The notes under the pieces were generated by a model. The model ran no database searches and had not been told where the DNA came from. It worked only from the letters and a program-made list of their open reading frames with translations. Of a stretch of 64,000 bases of DNA, positions 46,936 through 54,847 are shown piece after piece (position 1 is the stretch's first letter; the number at the start of each line of letters is the position of its first letter). Position numbers and translations under genes: made by a program. Source of the DNA: Nodosilinea sp. FACHB-141 (lineage in GTDB: Bacteria > Cyanobacteriota > Cyanobacteriia > Phormidesmidales > Phormidesmidaceae); the NCBI RefSeq assembly GCF_014696135.1, contig NZ_JACJPP010000006.1, forward strand, positions 1 to 64,000. The letters run 5' to 3'.

Positions 46936-47628
46936 ATGGCCAGCGATTCGCAACGCGAGCGGAAACCTGGATGGAACGAGCCTCCGTCCCAGCTAGGTTT
47001 CAACGATGCATCCTTTGATCAACAGGTTCACCAGGCTACCTATTGGCAACAGGCCCCGGCTAGCGGCGCTGACCCCACGGTGCGGGCTACGCAGTATTTA
47101 GGCCTGCTGCGCAATCTGTCGGTCGAACCCAGCTGGATTGCCCTAGCCCACGTAGCTGACCCCCCTGGGGAAGCCCTCATTTGGATTGGTCAGCACATTC
47201 ACCGGGTAAACCAGCAGCTCAACGCCATTTTGCGTGACCTGCTGGGGTGTTTTGAGACAGCTTTGTCTCAAAACATGCAAATCTTTGCGGCTCCAATTGC
47301 ACCCCAGGCAGGAGTAGATGGATTTTGCTGTGATGGGTCGAAACCAGCTCTGGGGGAGAATCGCTCCGCCCCCATTACGCTGATGGTTGACGCAGGCCGC
47401 ATTGTGCTCGCCGACTGGCCAGGGCTGGTGGCCCATGAGCTGGCCCACGGCATCGCCAGGATTCCAGGGCATGGGGCCGAGTTTAGCCGCGCGATCGCTC
47501 ACCTGTGCCTGGCCCAAGATTTGCCGATGCCGTCACCCCAGCTTGATGCCGAGGCGCTGCGCTACTGGCCCCCCTGCCGCCATAACCCTCAGCCCGAGCT
47601 GTTTTGGTTAGGGCGATCGGCTTTTTAG
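46936..47628 (+). CDS. SprT-like metallopeptidase candidate
   Basis: The 230-residue protein has a C-terminal VAHELAHGIARIPGHGAEFS motif, which is HExxH followed by GHG...F, resembling SprT-like peptidases (HExxH with a distal GH). The N-terminal ~120 residues (YWQQAPASGADPTVRATQYL, WIALAHVADPPGEA) are unknown. Two Cys pairs (CCDG; PPCRHN) may bind metal. I know no described family with this whole architecture. ATG at 46936 is preferred over 46861. Confidence 0.72.
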   Translation: MASDSQRERKPGWNEPPSQLGFNDASFDQQVHQATYWQQAPASGADPTVRATQYLGLLRNLSVEPSWIALAHVADPPGEALIWIGQHIHRVNQQLNAILRDLLGCFETALSQNMQIFAAPIAPQAGVDGFCCDGSKPALGENRSAPITLMVDAGRIVLADWPGLVAHELAHGIARIPGHGAEFSRAIAHLCLAQDLPMPSPQLDAEALRYWPPCRHNPQPELFWLGRSAF

Positions 47629-47718
47629 AGCCACCCCCTTAGCTGCTTCGGTTACCCCCCAGGTATGCCATTGAATGGGAGAATAACCAAGACCCGCCTT
47701 ACAGGATTGTTGCCGACT

Positions 47719-48273
47719 ATGAAACGCTTGACAGCCATGCTGGCCCTCGCCCTCATGTTCTGGAGCCTGAGCTTTGCCCCCGCCGAAGCCGCCATTCCCG
47801 ACGACGTGCAAAAGCTGCTCGAAACCAAAAAGTGCCAGGTGTGCATTCTCAATGAGGCCGAGCTCAGCAACACCGATCTAGCCGGGGCCAATCTCAAGAT
47901 TGCAGTGCTCACTGGGGCCAATTTGGCCGGAGCTGACCTGGGCAACGCCAACCTCATGCTCAGCGATATGGAAGGCGCTAACCTCAGCGGTGCCAACCTG
48001 GTCGGGGCTCAAATGAACGGTGCCAATCTGCCTAACGCCAATTTATCCGGTGCCGACCTCTCTAACGTGGAGATGACCCAGGCCAACCTAACCGACGCCG
48101 ATCTCACCGATGCCAATCTGAGTGGTGCGGTCATGCTCAGCGTCACCCTCGGTACCGCCAACATGACGGGGGCCAACCTCAAGGGCGCTAACCTGCGCGG
48201 CGTCAACCGCAGCATGGTGCAGTTTTGCAATACCACCATGCCCGACGGTGCGATCGAGAACCGCGACTGTTAA
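47719..48273 (+). CDS. Secreted pentapeptide-repeat protein
   Basis: The 184-residue protein has a signal peptide (MLALALMFWSLSFAPAEAA), a Cys pair (KKCQVCILNEAEL) and about 24 A(D/N)LxX pentapeptides forming a right-handed beta helix (ANLSGANLVGAQMNGANLPN). The KCxxC...ANL layout is common in cyanobacterial lumenal or periplasmic pentapeptide proteins such as the Slr/Alr families; function is not known. ATG at 47719. Confidence 0.9.
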   Translation: MKRLTAMLALALMFWSLSFAPAEAAIPDDVQKLLETKKCQVCILNEAELSNTDLAGANLKIAVLTGANLAGADLGNANLMLSDMEGANLSGANLVGAQMNGANLPNANLSGADLSNVEMTQANLTDADLTDANLSGAVMLSVTLGTANMTGANLKGANLRGVNRSMVQFCNTTMPDGAIENRDC

Positions 48274-48331
48274 ATGGCGCTTTTAAAAAGTGGTATTGCA
48301 GTGGAGATAGTGAGGACATTCTCTGAGGGCA

Positions 48332-48484
48332 TCATCGACCCTTGGCCATCAGGGTGACCCATCGAATGCGGTGACCCAACTTAGGGCTTAGAATCGCTCG
48401 TGTCATGACAGTAGCAGCAGGGATAGTCCCCATCTCGTCAATCCCTACCTCATCTAGGTAGACGACCTGCTCACAGCAATGCCG
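48332..48484 (-). pseudogene. Degenerate IS630-type transposase fragment
   Basis: Minus-strand translation of roughly 45 codons reads VVYLDEVGID then LGHRIRWVTLMAKG, which resembles the IS630 transposase DDE segment (YLDExGxD... SGKRxxRxSLxA). The rest of the element and its ends are missing, so this is a relic. The match is short, so it is uncertain. Confidence 0.35.
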
Positions 48485-48497
48485 TGGGTCAGAGCAC

Positions 48498-48538
48498 AAG
48501 CAAAGGCCCCTCTCCTGACGGCAGAGGGGCCTTTGCTT
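48498..48538 (-). terminator. Long perfect hairpin, terminator of the flavoprotein gene
   Basis: AAGCAAAGGCCCCTCT (48498-48513) pairs exactly with AGAGGGGCCTTTGCTT (48523-48538). It is 20 bases past the minus-strand stop at 48559. Confidence 0.85.
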
Positions 48539-48558
48539 ATTGACACTGGTAAATCCTA

Positions 48559-49566
48559 TTAGGAGGCGATCGCTTCTTTGACCAGATTTTCCTCCCACCT
48601 GCGCGGGGGGCTGGCGCGGCGAATATTGCGCCAGATCTGGGTGGCGGCCAGGGTGCCATCGGCTATAGCGACCGAGACCTGGTTCAAGCCCTGCTTGAGG
48701 TCGCCGATGGCAAAAATGCGGTCGTGGGTCGTCTGACACATGGTGTTGGTCACCAGGTTTTCACCATCCCACTCTAGGGTTGGGATGCCCTTGAGGTATT
48801 GGTTGTGGTAGATCGAGCCCATGTTAATCAGACCGGTGGTGGCCTCGACCACGGTGCCGTCTGTCAGCTCTACACCGCTCATTTTGTGGTGCTCACCAAG
48901 AAACTTAGCGATGGGTGCCTCATAGAGGGGGTAACCGTAGTCGGCTAGCTTAGCCCGCATTTCATCGCCAACGGTGCAGAGACCGTGGGTAAGCACCGAG
49001 ATATATGGCGTAAACCAATCCAGCACAAAGGCTGCGTTGATCTGCGACTCTTTGCCGGCAATCAGCACCGCTTTTTGATCCCACATATCGAAGCCGTCGC
49101 AGATCATGCAGACGTGCAGGGTATAGCCTGCGTAGTCGTAGACGTTCTGCATATCGTCGAGCTGGGGCAGCACGTCGATCACGCCCGAAGCCGCGATTAG
49201 GTACTTGGCGCGAAATACGGGGTAAACACTGTCGACTTTACCCACCTTGACCTGCACCGCTAGATGGTCGCCCTCATCGACCACGTCTTCGACGTAGCCG
49301 CGGAGGTAGTCTGCCCCCCAATCGACTGACTGCTGAACACCGTGGTTGAGCATTTCGCGCCCGGGGGTGTCGGGGCTGACTCCGACCACATTGCGCACTT
49401 CCTGCATCCACAGCGATCGCCCCTTACCCTTTTCCACCACTAAGCACTTGAGGCCATAGCGGGCCAGATAAATAGCTGCTGACAACCCTCCCATACCACC
49501 GCCGACAACGATGGCGTCATAAACCTGATCGGTGCGTTCGTGTAGATTTTTGCGGGAGAGTTTCAT
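48559..49566 (-). CDS. FAD/NAD(P) thioredoxin-reductase-like flavoprotein
   Basis: The 335-residue protein has an FAD Rossmann motif (AIVVGGGMGGLSAAIYLARY), a CMICDGFDMWDQ redox-like CxxC, a second dinucleotide stretch (AVLIAGKESQINAAF) that departs from the NADPH GxGxxA/HRR pattern of true NTRs, and the C-terminal IFAIGDLKQGLNQVSVAIAD. The missing NADPH motif and C-terminal tail fit the DDOR/Slr0600-like NTR relatives of cyanobacteria rather than canonical TrxB; that is inference. A leader of nearly 300 bases with stable stems precedes it. ATG at 49566. Confidence 0.85.
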   Translation of the reverse strand: MKLSRKNLHERTDQVYDAIVVGGGMGGLSAAIYLARYGLKCLVVEKGKGRSLWMQEVRNVVGVSPDTPGREMLNHGVQQSVDWGADYLRGYVEDVVDEGDHLAVQVKVGKVDSVYPVFRAKYLIAASGVIDVLPQLDDMQNVYDYAGYTLHVCMICDGFDMWDQKAVLIAGKESQINAAFVLDWFTPYISVLTHGLCTVGDEMRAKLADYGYPLYEAPIAKFLGEHHKMSGVELTDGTVVEATTGLINMGSIYHNQYLKGIPTLEWDGENLVTNTMCQTTHDRIFAIGDLKQGLNQVSVAIADGTLAATQIWRNIRRASPPRRWEENLVKEAIAS

Positions 49567-49859
49567 AGCGGCAACTGAGCGAAAGGACTGCAATCGAGCC
49601 TGGGCAGCGATGGATAAAGCCACCCTTCTAAGCTAAAAGGTTCTGCAAGCATCAAGATGAAAATTGACAGAGTCTTTACTGAGTAAGGCCTGAACCTTGC
49701 CAGAACTCAGCTAGGACAGTAGCTGGGAAGTTCCGTAAGGACCCCTGCATACCTGCTCTCTGCAATCAAGGCAGAGGTGAGGGCTATTGGTTTGGATACT
49801 CAAGACTCGTGACCGATAGGGAATAATTCTGCCCTCAGGTCGGCTAGGAACCCCAATCT
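49567..49859 (-). other. Structured leader candidate upstream of the flavoprotein gene
   Basis: Three stems can be drawn: TGAGGGC+TATTGGT with ACCGATA+GCCCTCA (49778-49791 with 49812-49837), CTCTGC/GCAGAG (49758-49776) and GAACT-CAGCTA with TAGCTG-AGTTC (49703-49733). The region lies between the prx terminator and the flavoprotein start and holds no reading frame. It might be a leader, riboswitch or small RNA; no known motif recognised. Confidence 0.35.
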
Positions 49860-49895
49860 AAAAAGGCAAAGGGGATTGCACAATCCCCTTTGCCT
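49860..49895 (-). terminator. Rho-independent terminator of the peroxiredoxin gene
   Basis: AGGCAAAGGGGATTG (49864-49878) and CAATCCCCTTTGCCT (49881-49895) form a perfect 15-bp stem. On the minus strand it is followed by T5 (49860-49864). Confidence 0.92.
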
Positions 49896-49922
49896 AACGC
49901 TCACTGAGGTGAGACAGGGGCG

Positions 49923-50504
49923 TTAGCCCACGAAGGCCAAACGAGGCTCAGACACCCCAGTTGCTTCGGTGCCTTTTATGTAGGCCATCATGGTGTCAGC
50001 GTCAGACACTTCGAAGGGGTCGATGGGGCAGTTGTCGCCAAAGTCAGACTCAACGAAGATCTTTTCGATAGCGCCGTCGTTGACGAGCATGGAGTAGCGC
50101 CAGGAGCGCATGCCAAAGCCCAGGTTGGATTTGTCAACCAGCATGCCCATCTTGCGAGTAAACTCGGCATTGCCGTCGGGCAGCAGGAAGACGTTTTTAG
50201 CGCCAACCTTTTGGCCCCACTGGAACATGACGAAGGCGTCGTTTACTGAGACGCAGATGATGGAATCAACGCCATGGGCCTTGAACTCTTCATACAGCTC
50301 TTCGTAGCGGGGCAGGTGGTTGGAGGAGCAGGTGGGGGTGAAAGCGCCGGGCAGGGAGAACACCACTACCTTCTTACCAGCAAAGAGATCGCTGGTAGTG
50401 GTGTCTTGCCAGCGGTAGGGGTTGGACCCGCCCACAGACTCATCCCGCACGCGGGTCTTAAAGACGACGTCAGGTACGCGCCCAGTAGCAAGCATTGCAA
50501 CCAT
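49923..50504 (-). CDS. Type II (PRX5-like) peroxiredoxin
   Basis: The 193-residue protein has the peroxidatic Cys in [50 protein letters not shown] and the C-terminal [20 protein letters not shown]. It reduces H2O2 and alkyl peroxides using glutathione or thioredoxin. It is divergent from the PerR/Fur gene, with a candidate operator between; the same pairing (type II Prx with perR) is known in Synechocystis (sll1621/slr1738). A start at 50495 is possible. Confidence 0.95.
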   Translation of the reverse strand: MVAMLATGRVPDVVFKTRVRDESVGGSNPYRWQDTTTSDLFAGKKVVVFSLPGAFTPTCSSNHLPRYEELYEEFKAHGVDSIICVSVNDAFVMFQWGQKVGAKNVFLLPDGNAEFTRKMGMLVDKSNLGFGMRSWRYSMLVNDGAIEKIFVESDFGDNCPIDPFEVSDADTMMAYIKGTEATGVSEPRLAFVG

Positions 50505-50557
50505 AATTACCTCTTTCGTAGTTCTACAACAGTTAACTGCGTTTCCAGCCTTCGCTG

Positions 50558-50584
50558 CTTAACCCAGAATAATTCCGAGTTAAG
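50558..50584. promoter_or_regulatory. Candidate PerR operator between prx and perR
   Basis: CTTAAC, 15 bases containing GAATAATTC, then GTTAAG form a 27-bp interrupted palindrome in the 242-base divergent region, 54 bases from the prx start. Its AT core and symmetry resemble Fur-family boxes. Binding is inferred. Confidence 0.5.
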
Positions 50585-50746
50585 AAATCTTCAATAAGTA
50601 TATTAGCTTAAAAATCATTTTCTTTACGAAATCAGACTAATTCTTAGATCGGAATGTTAACCTGTTAAACGTAGGCCACTGTAGTATGTCCAGCCTGAGC
50701 TGGTATTTGGCAGAGTCGTAGCGCTGAAGTTCCGGAGCCAGGGAAA

Positions 50747-51175
50747 ATGTTGTCCCAAGCCGATCAAATCGTCACTATGTTGAAGTCTCGGGGGCTGCGC
50801 GTCACTCCCCAGCGCTTTGCTGTGTATGCCAACCTGCTGGGTCGCTGCGATCACCCAACCGCCGACGATATTCTTCACGACCTCAACCAAAACGCCCCAA
50901 CGTCGTCTCAGGCGACGGTCTACAGTTCGCTGCAAGCGTTGCGTGGTGCCAACCTCGTCCGCGAAGTGCTGCTTGAAGAGGGGGTATGCCGCTACGACGC
51001 CAATATTGGGCCTCACCACCACTTTCGCTGTCAAAGCTGTGGTGCGATCGCCGACATTCCTTGGGAAACCCTAGGCAACGTCAACCTGAAAACCCTTAGC
51101 CCCCGTTGGCAAGTCGAGGGCTATGAGGTGACGGTGCGGGGTGTGTGCGATCGCTGTCAGCCTGAAGCATCCTAA
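50747..51175 (+). CDS. perR: Fur-family regulator, PerR type
   Basis: The 142-residue protein has the winged HTH (RGLRVTPQRFAVYANLLG, HPTADDILHDLNQ, SSQATVYSSLQALRGANLV), the HHHFRCQSCGAI motif and a C-terminal CDRC pair for structural zinc. Divergent orientation from the peroxiredoxin gene indicates the peroxide sensor PerR, repressing prx and itself. The stop overlaps the next start by one base. Confidence 0.9.
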   Translation: MLSQADQIVTMLKSRGLRVTPQRFAVYANLLGRCDHPTADDILHDLNQNAPTSSQATVYSSLQALRGANLVREVLLEEGVCRYDANIGPHHHFRCQSCGAIADIPWETLGNVNLKTLSPRWQVEGYEVTVRGVCDRCQPEAS

Positions 51176-51411
51176 TGCCTGAAACACCGCCTATTACTAG
51201 CGCTTGGCAGCTGAAACCTTGGTGGTGTCAGCCCTGGTCAATTTTGCTGACAGGGGCTGCGATCGTGGGCGGCAGTTGGCTGCTACTCCACCGACTCTGG
51301 CTCACCGGCTTGGTGGCGCTACCCATTGGGGCATGGATGGGCTTTTTCTTACTAGTCTGGCCCCGCTTAATGCGAGAGGCGGGTTATTTAGACGCTCCGC
51401 ATACCGATTAG
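51175..51411 (+). CDS. Small two-helix membrane protein, cyanobacterial conserved type
   Basis: The 78-residue protein has WQLKPWWCQPWSILLTGAAI (first helix) and LTGLVALPIGAWMGFFLLVW (second helix), then RLMREAGYLD. It resembles a conserved cyanobacterial family (DUF6737-like). Its ATG overlaps the perR stop by one base (TAATG), so it is translated with perR. Confidence 0.8.
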   Translation: MPETPPITSAWQLKPWWCQPWSILLTGAAIVGGSWLLLHRLWLTGLVALPIGAWMGFFLLVWPRLMREAGYLDAPHTD

Positions 51412-51487
51412 CAGTCTCACTGACGTCTGGACATAACTAATCTGTAGCTTCATCTAGTAGGGGTTGCTGGATAGCTGACACAGCTCT

Positions 51488-52299
51488 TTAAGTCGAGCGA
51501 GGGCGATCGATGAGTTCGCTCAGCAATTCATCCACTGTTGCTAGCCCTGGCCCTATCGGGCTATCAGCCCATTGCAGTAAAGACGCTACTCGGTTTGATT
51601 GGGGAGCTGAGTCCGGGGGCACGTTGCCTGGAGGCGGATTGAGGGTGAACACCAGCTGGCTAAACTGTGGCCCCGGTAGACCGGAGAGTGCGGTGAATAA
51701 CTGCATGCGCTTCGCGGAGCGTTCCCGTTCGGAATCGCGGGACGACACTGGGCGCTCAGGTTGGAGCGTGTCGGCTTGAGAATATGAACTTGAGGCAGAC
51801 TTGATTCGTTGCAGGGTTGCCCAACCGTCATCCTGACTATTTGAAGCCGGCGCTAGAGACTCGACCGCCCGCCGAATACCTTTCACCACGTCAACAAAGG
51901 CGGCATCGTGGTTAGGCCAGTCCACCACAGGCTTGCCATCCTTCGGTAGCACTTGCAATGTGTCAAAGGGTGCCCCTTTCCAGTCAGTGGGAGTGAGAAT
52001 GATAGGAATTACTCTGGCATCGCCGTTACGGTGACGCTGCATGGCACGCTCCATTTCTTTGCCGTAGCAAAAATCAGAGTTCATAAATCGGGGACTGACC
52101 AGCACAAGATGACATCCGCAGCATCCAGAGCCTCGCGAATCTGCTCATTCCACTCAGTACCTGCTTCAATCTGCCGGTCTTGCCAAGGGCAAACTTTGCC
52201 CTGTCGCTTTAACAGCGCCAAGTGATCTTCAAGTTCTTGTTTGAGTGCTTCATCTCGATGGGAGTAGGAGATGAACACACTCAGCGGCTGAGAAGGCAT
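51488..52299 (-). pseudogene. TIR-effector-associated-domain protein, broken by a frameshift
   Basis: The frame from 52299 gives MPSQPLSVFISYSHRDEALK, then the ADVIL strand and stops at 52081. The frame from about 52100 continues VSPRFMNSDFCYGKEMERAM, the second half of a TIR domain, up to 51488. A single missing base near 52096 explains the break. The C-terminus (LFTALSGLPGPQFSQLVFTL, then LLQWADSPIGPG) resembles effector-associated domains (EAD) of bacterial conflict proteins. TIR domains often cleave NAD. Could be a true pseudogene, a sequencing error, or programmed frameshift. GC is like the surroundings. Confidence 0.85.
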
Positions 52300-52359
52300 A
52301 TGCAGGAAAGACGAAGCATTTGCCCACCACTATAGCTTGGTTGCCATTTCGAACAGCTT

Positions 52360-53316
52360 TTAGAAGGGCAGCTTTTTCTTGCTGGCTTTTTCGCTGTCGT
52401 AGTCGAGTTCCTTCAGCTTCTTCATAATGCGACTGAAGTACTCTTGCATATAGTCTTCAAGGGTGGTGATTTCCTCCTTGGGAATACCAAACACCTGGTA
52501 GACCTCATCCATGGGGGCATCGAGGGGCTGACTGCCGGCGACCACTTCTACAAAGGCGAGGCGATCGGCAAAATTCCAGCCCCACTGAAAGAACTGCGCC
52601 ACTTTGCGAATGGCTCGCAGCAGCTCAAGGGAAATGCGCGAGACTCTGGCCTCTTGGCCACATTTGCGCTCGCACAGGCGCATGATTTCGTAGGCTCCCC
52701 AAGCGCGGGTACCCGCTAAGGGGAAGCTGCGGTTCTCCGTTTCAGGCACAGACAGCACCCTAACCGCAAACCGGGCAATATCCTGGGTATCCATATAGGC
52801 GATAGGAGCGGCTTCACCCATGACCCAGATCGGCTGCTTTTCGAGAACGGGGATGGCGTACTGACCAATCAGCCCTTGGAGAAAGCCGCAGGGCTGCAAG
52901 ATGGTGTAGCTGAGCCCTGACTCGGCCAAAAATTTCTCGGTGCAGCGCTTGACGTTCATCAGCGGCACGTGGGGAAACTTTTCAGAGTTCAGAATGGAGA
53001 AAAAGATGAATCGCTTGACGCCAGCGTCGCGGGTAGCTTTGATCAGGTTGACCTTGCCCTGCCAGTCTACCTGCAGCACCGACTCGGAAGGTCGGGCTGT
53101 AGAAGCATCAATTACCGCATCAACCCCTTCAAGGGCCGCAGGCAGGGTCTCAGGCCTGGAGAGGTTACCCCGCACCAGTTCTACCCCCCACTCTCGCAAA
53201 AAAGCGGCTCGCTGGGCGCTCCTCACCAGGCAGCGGACTTCGTGCCCCTCATCCAGGGCACGGCGAGCAATTTGCCTGCCAAGGGTGCCAGTAGCGCCAA
53301 CGACCAATACTTTCAT
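52360..53316 (-). CDS. ycf39: Ycf39, photosystem II assembly factor
   Basis: The 318-residue NmrA-like atypical SDR has VLVVGATGTLGRQIARRALD (NADP motif), GVDAVIDASTARPSESVLQV, FFSILNSEKFPHVPLMNVKR and LSYTILQPCGFLQGLIGQYA, all family features. Ycf39 with HliC/HliD helps insert chlorophyll into newly made D1. It is 77 bases downstream of petM on the same strand and may be cotranscribed with it. Confidence 0.93.
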   Translation of the reverse strand: MKVLVVGATGTLGRQIARRALDEGHEVRCLVRSAQRAAFLREWGVELVRGNLSRPETLPAALEGVDAVIDASTARPSESVLQVDWQGKVNLIKATRDAGVKRFIFFSILNSEKFPHVPLMNVKRCTEKFLAESGLSYTILQPCGFLQGLIGQYAIPVLEKQPIWVMGEAAPIAYMDTQDIARFAVRVLSVPETENRSFPLAGTRAWGAYEIMRLCERKCGQEARVSRISLELLRAIRKVAQFFQWGWNFADRLAFVEVVAGSQPLDAPMDEVYQVFGIPKEEITTLEDYMQEYFSRIMKKLKELDYDSEKASKKKLPF

Positions 53317-53392
53317 GAGGGAATTGATACAAAAGTTTAACTTCCTCTAAGAATATCAGATGGCTCCACTGGTTACACCCCTGAAGCCAAAT

Positions 53393-53497
53393 CTACTCTT
53401 CGCCGCCCTGCACCCGCAGCAGCAAAAACCCAATCCCCAGGCCCAATAGGGTCAGGGTAAAGATAATGATCGCCGTATTGAAAATTTCGCCGCCCAT
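53393..53497 (-). CDS. petM: Cytochrome b6f complex subunit 7
   Basis: A 34-residue peptide, MGGEIFNTAIIIFTLTLLGL then GIGFLLLRVQGGEE, is the one-helix PetM protein of the b6f complex. A GGAG Shine-Dalgarno precedes the ATG at 53497. It is short enough to be missed by automatic callers. Upstream of ycf39 on the same strand. Confidence 0.92.
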   Translation of the reverse strand: MGGEIFNTAIIIFTLTLLGLGIGFLLLRVQGGEE

Positions 53498-53609
53498 ACG
53501 CTCTCCTTCCACAGCACTATAGTAATTGAGCCAGTTGCCCAGCCCGCCGGAGATGGCTTATCCCCTGGCCGCCCTCATTTTAGACCAGTTTGGTATCACC
53601 CCCTGCGCT

Positions 53610-54683
53610 ATGACTACCCCTGCGACTTCGGTCTCTAACCTGTCTTTGCCGCTCCCTCGGCTGGCAATTCCCCTGGGCGACCCAGCGGGCATCGGTCCTG
53701 AAGTGGTGCTCAAGGCGCTAGGGGCGAGGGATTGGTCGGCGATCGCAACTGTCACCATTCTGGGCACGCGATCGCTCCTACACCAAACGCTAGTAGCCCT
53801 TCAGCAATCCTCCTACGCCGGGCCGCTACCGGCCTTAGACTCCTTAGATTTAGCGGATATTTCGCCGCCGTTGCCTTTAGAAACGGTGACCTTCGGCCAG
53901 GCCAGCGCTGCTACCGGGGCGGCTAGTTTTGCCTATTTACAGACCGCCATTGAGGGTGCTGTGGCGGGGCAGTACGATGCGATCGTCACGGGACCAATCG
54001 CCAAATCAGCTTGGAAAGCGGCTGGGCACCACTACCCTGGACAGACAGAACTTTTAGCTGAGGGGGCCAAAGCCGAGCGGTTTGGCATGGCCTTTGTGGC
54101 TCAGTCGCCCCATACCGACTGGTGGCTGCGCGCCCTGTTGGCTACTACCCACATTCCCCTGCGCCAGGTGCCCGAGGCGCTGACGCCAGCCCTGCTCACC
54201 CAAAAACTCGATTTGCTGATTCACAGCCTGAAGCAGGACTTTGGCCTAACGCAGCCTCGCATTGCCGTGGCGGGTCTCAATCCCCACAGCGGGGAAAGTG
54301 GTCAATTAGGCCGCGAAGAGGTGGACTGGCTGATCTCCTGGCTTGAGGCTCAGCGCCAGCGTTACCCTCAGGTGCAGATCGATGGTCCAATTCCCCCCGA
54401 TACGATGTGGGTGCGCCCTGGGCAAGCCTGGTTTGGCACCGAGGGGAGGGCGCTGGAGACGGCCCACGACGCCTACCTAGCGCTCTATCACGACCAGGGG
54501 CTGATTCCAGTGAAGCTGATGGCTTTTGACCGAGCGGTGAACACGACTGTAGGATTACCCTTTGTGCGAACCTCTCCAGATCACGGCACGGCGTTTGATA
54601 TTGCTGGACGGGGGATCGCCGATGGTAACAGCATGGTAGCGGCGATGGAGGTAGCGGTGGAAATGGTGGGGCGGAGGGGGTAG
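53610..54683 (+). CDS. pdxA: 4-hydroxythreonine-4-phosphate dehydrogenase
   Basis: The 357-residue protein has LAIPLGDPAGIGPEVVLKAL (N-terminal signature), TGPIAKSAWKAAGHHYPGQT (zinc His), AGLNPHSGESGQLGREE, and YHDQGLIPVKLMAFDRAVNT, FVRTSPDHGTAFDIAG with the remaining ligands. It acts in pyridoxal phosphate synthesis. ATG at 53610; an upstream frame from 53526 carries extra residues without similarity. Confidence 0.93.
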   Translation: MTTPATSVSNLSLPLPRLAIPLGDPAGIGPEVVLKALGARDWSAIATVTILGTRSLLHQTLVALQQSSYAGPLPALDSLDLADISPPLPLETVTFGQASAATGAASFAYLQTAIEGAVAGQYDAIVTGPIAKSAWKAAGHHYPGQTELLAEGAKAERFGMAFVAQSPHTDWWLRALLATTHIPLRQVPEALTPALLTQKLDLLIHSLKQDFGLTQPRIAVAGLNPHSGESGQLGREEVDWLISWLEAQRQRYPQVQIDGPIPPDTMWVRPGQAWFGTEGRALETAHDAYLALYHDQGLIPVKLMAFDRAVNTTVGLPFVRTSPDHGTAFDIAGRGIADGNSMVAAMEVAVEMVGRRG

Positions 54684-54760
54684 ATGGGTAGGCGGGTAGG
54701 TGGTAGGTGGGTTAGGTGAACGATTGAGGTTCTGGATGGGGGCGGAGCCTGTCAAGGGGT
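54684..54760. repeat. G-rich imperfect tandem repeat after pdxA
   Basis: GGTAGGCGGGTAGGTGGTAG and similar units repeat with 8-12-base period. The G runs may form a quadruplex. Resembles the spacers at 14763 and 16927. Confidence 0.5.
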
Positions 54761-54847
54761 ATGAGGGGAATGGAGGGATTAGTGAGGCCTCTCTAGAAGA
54801 ACGGGTGCGGTAAAGTGCTTAGGTCAATGGCTTCCCCACTATGTACT

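Noticed and set aside
49567-49859. 6S RNA, tmRNA or SRP RNA gene
   Set aside because: No characteristic sequence of these RNAs (for example the tmRNA tag or SRP tetraloop) could be found; kept only as a structured-leader candidate.
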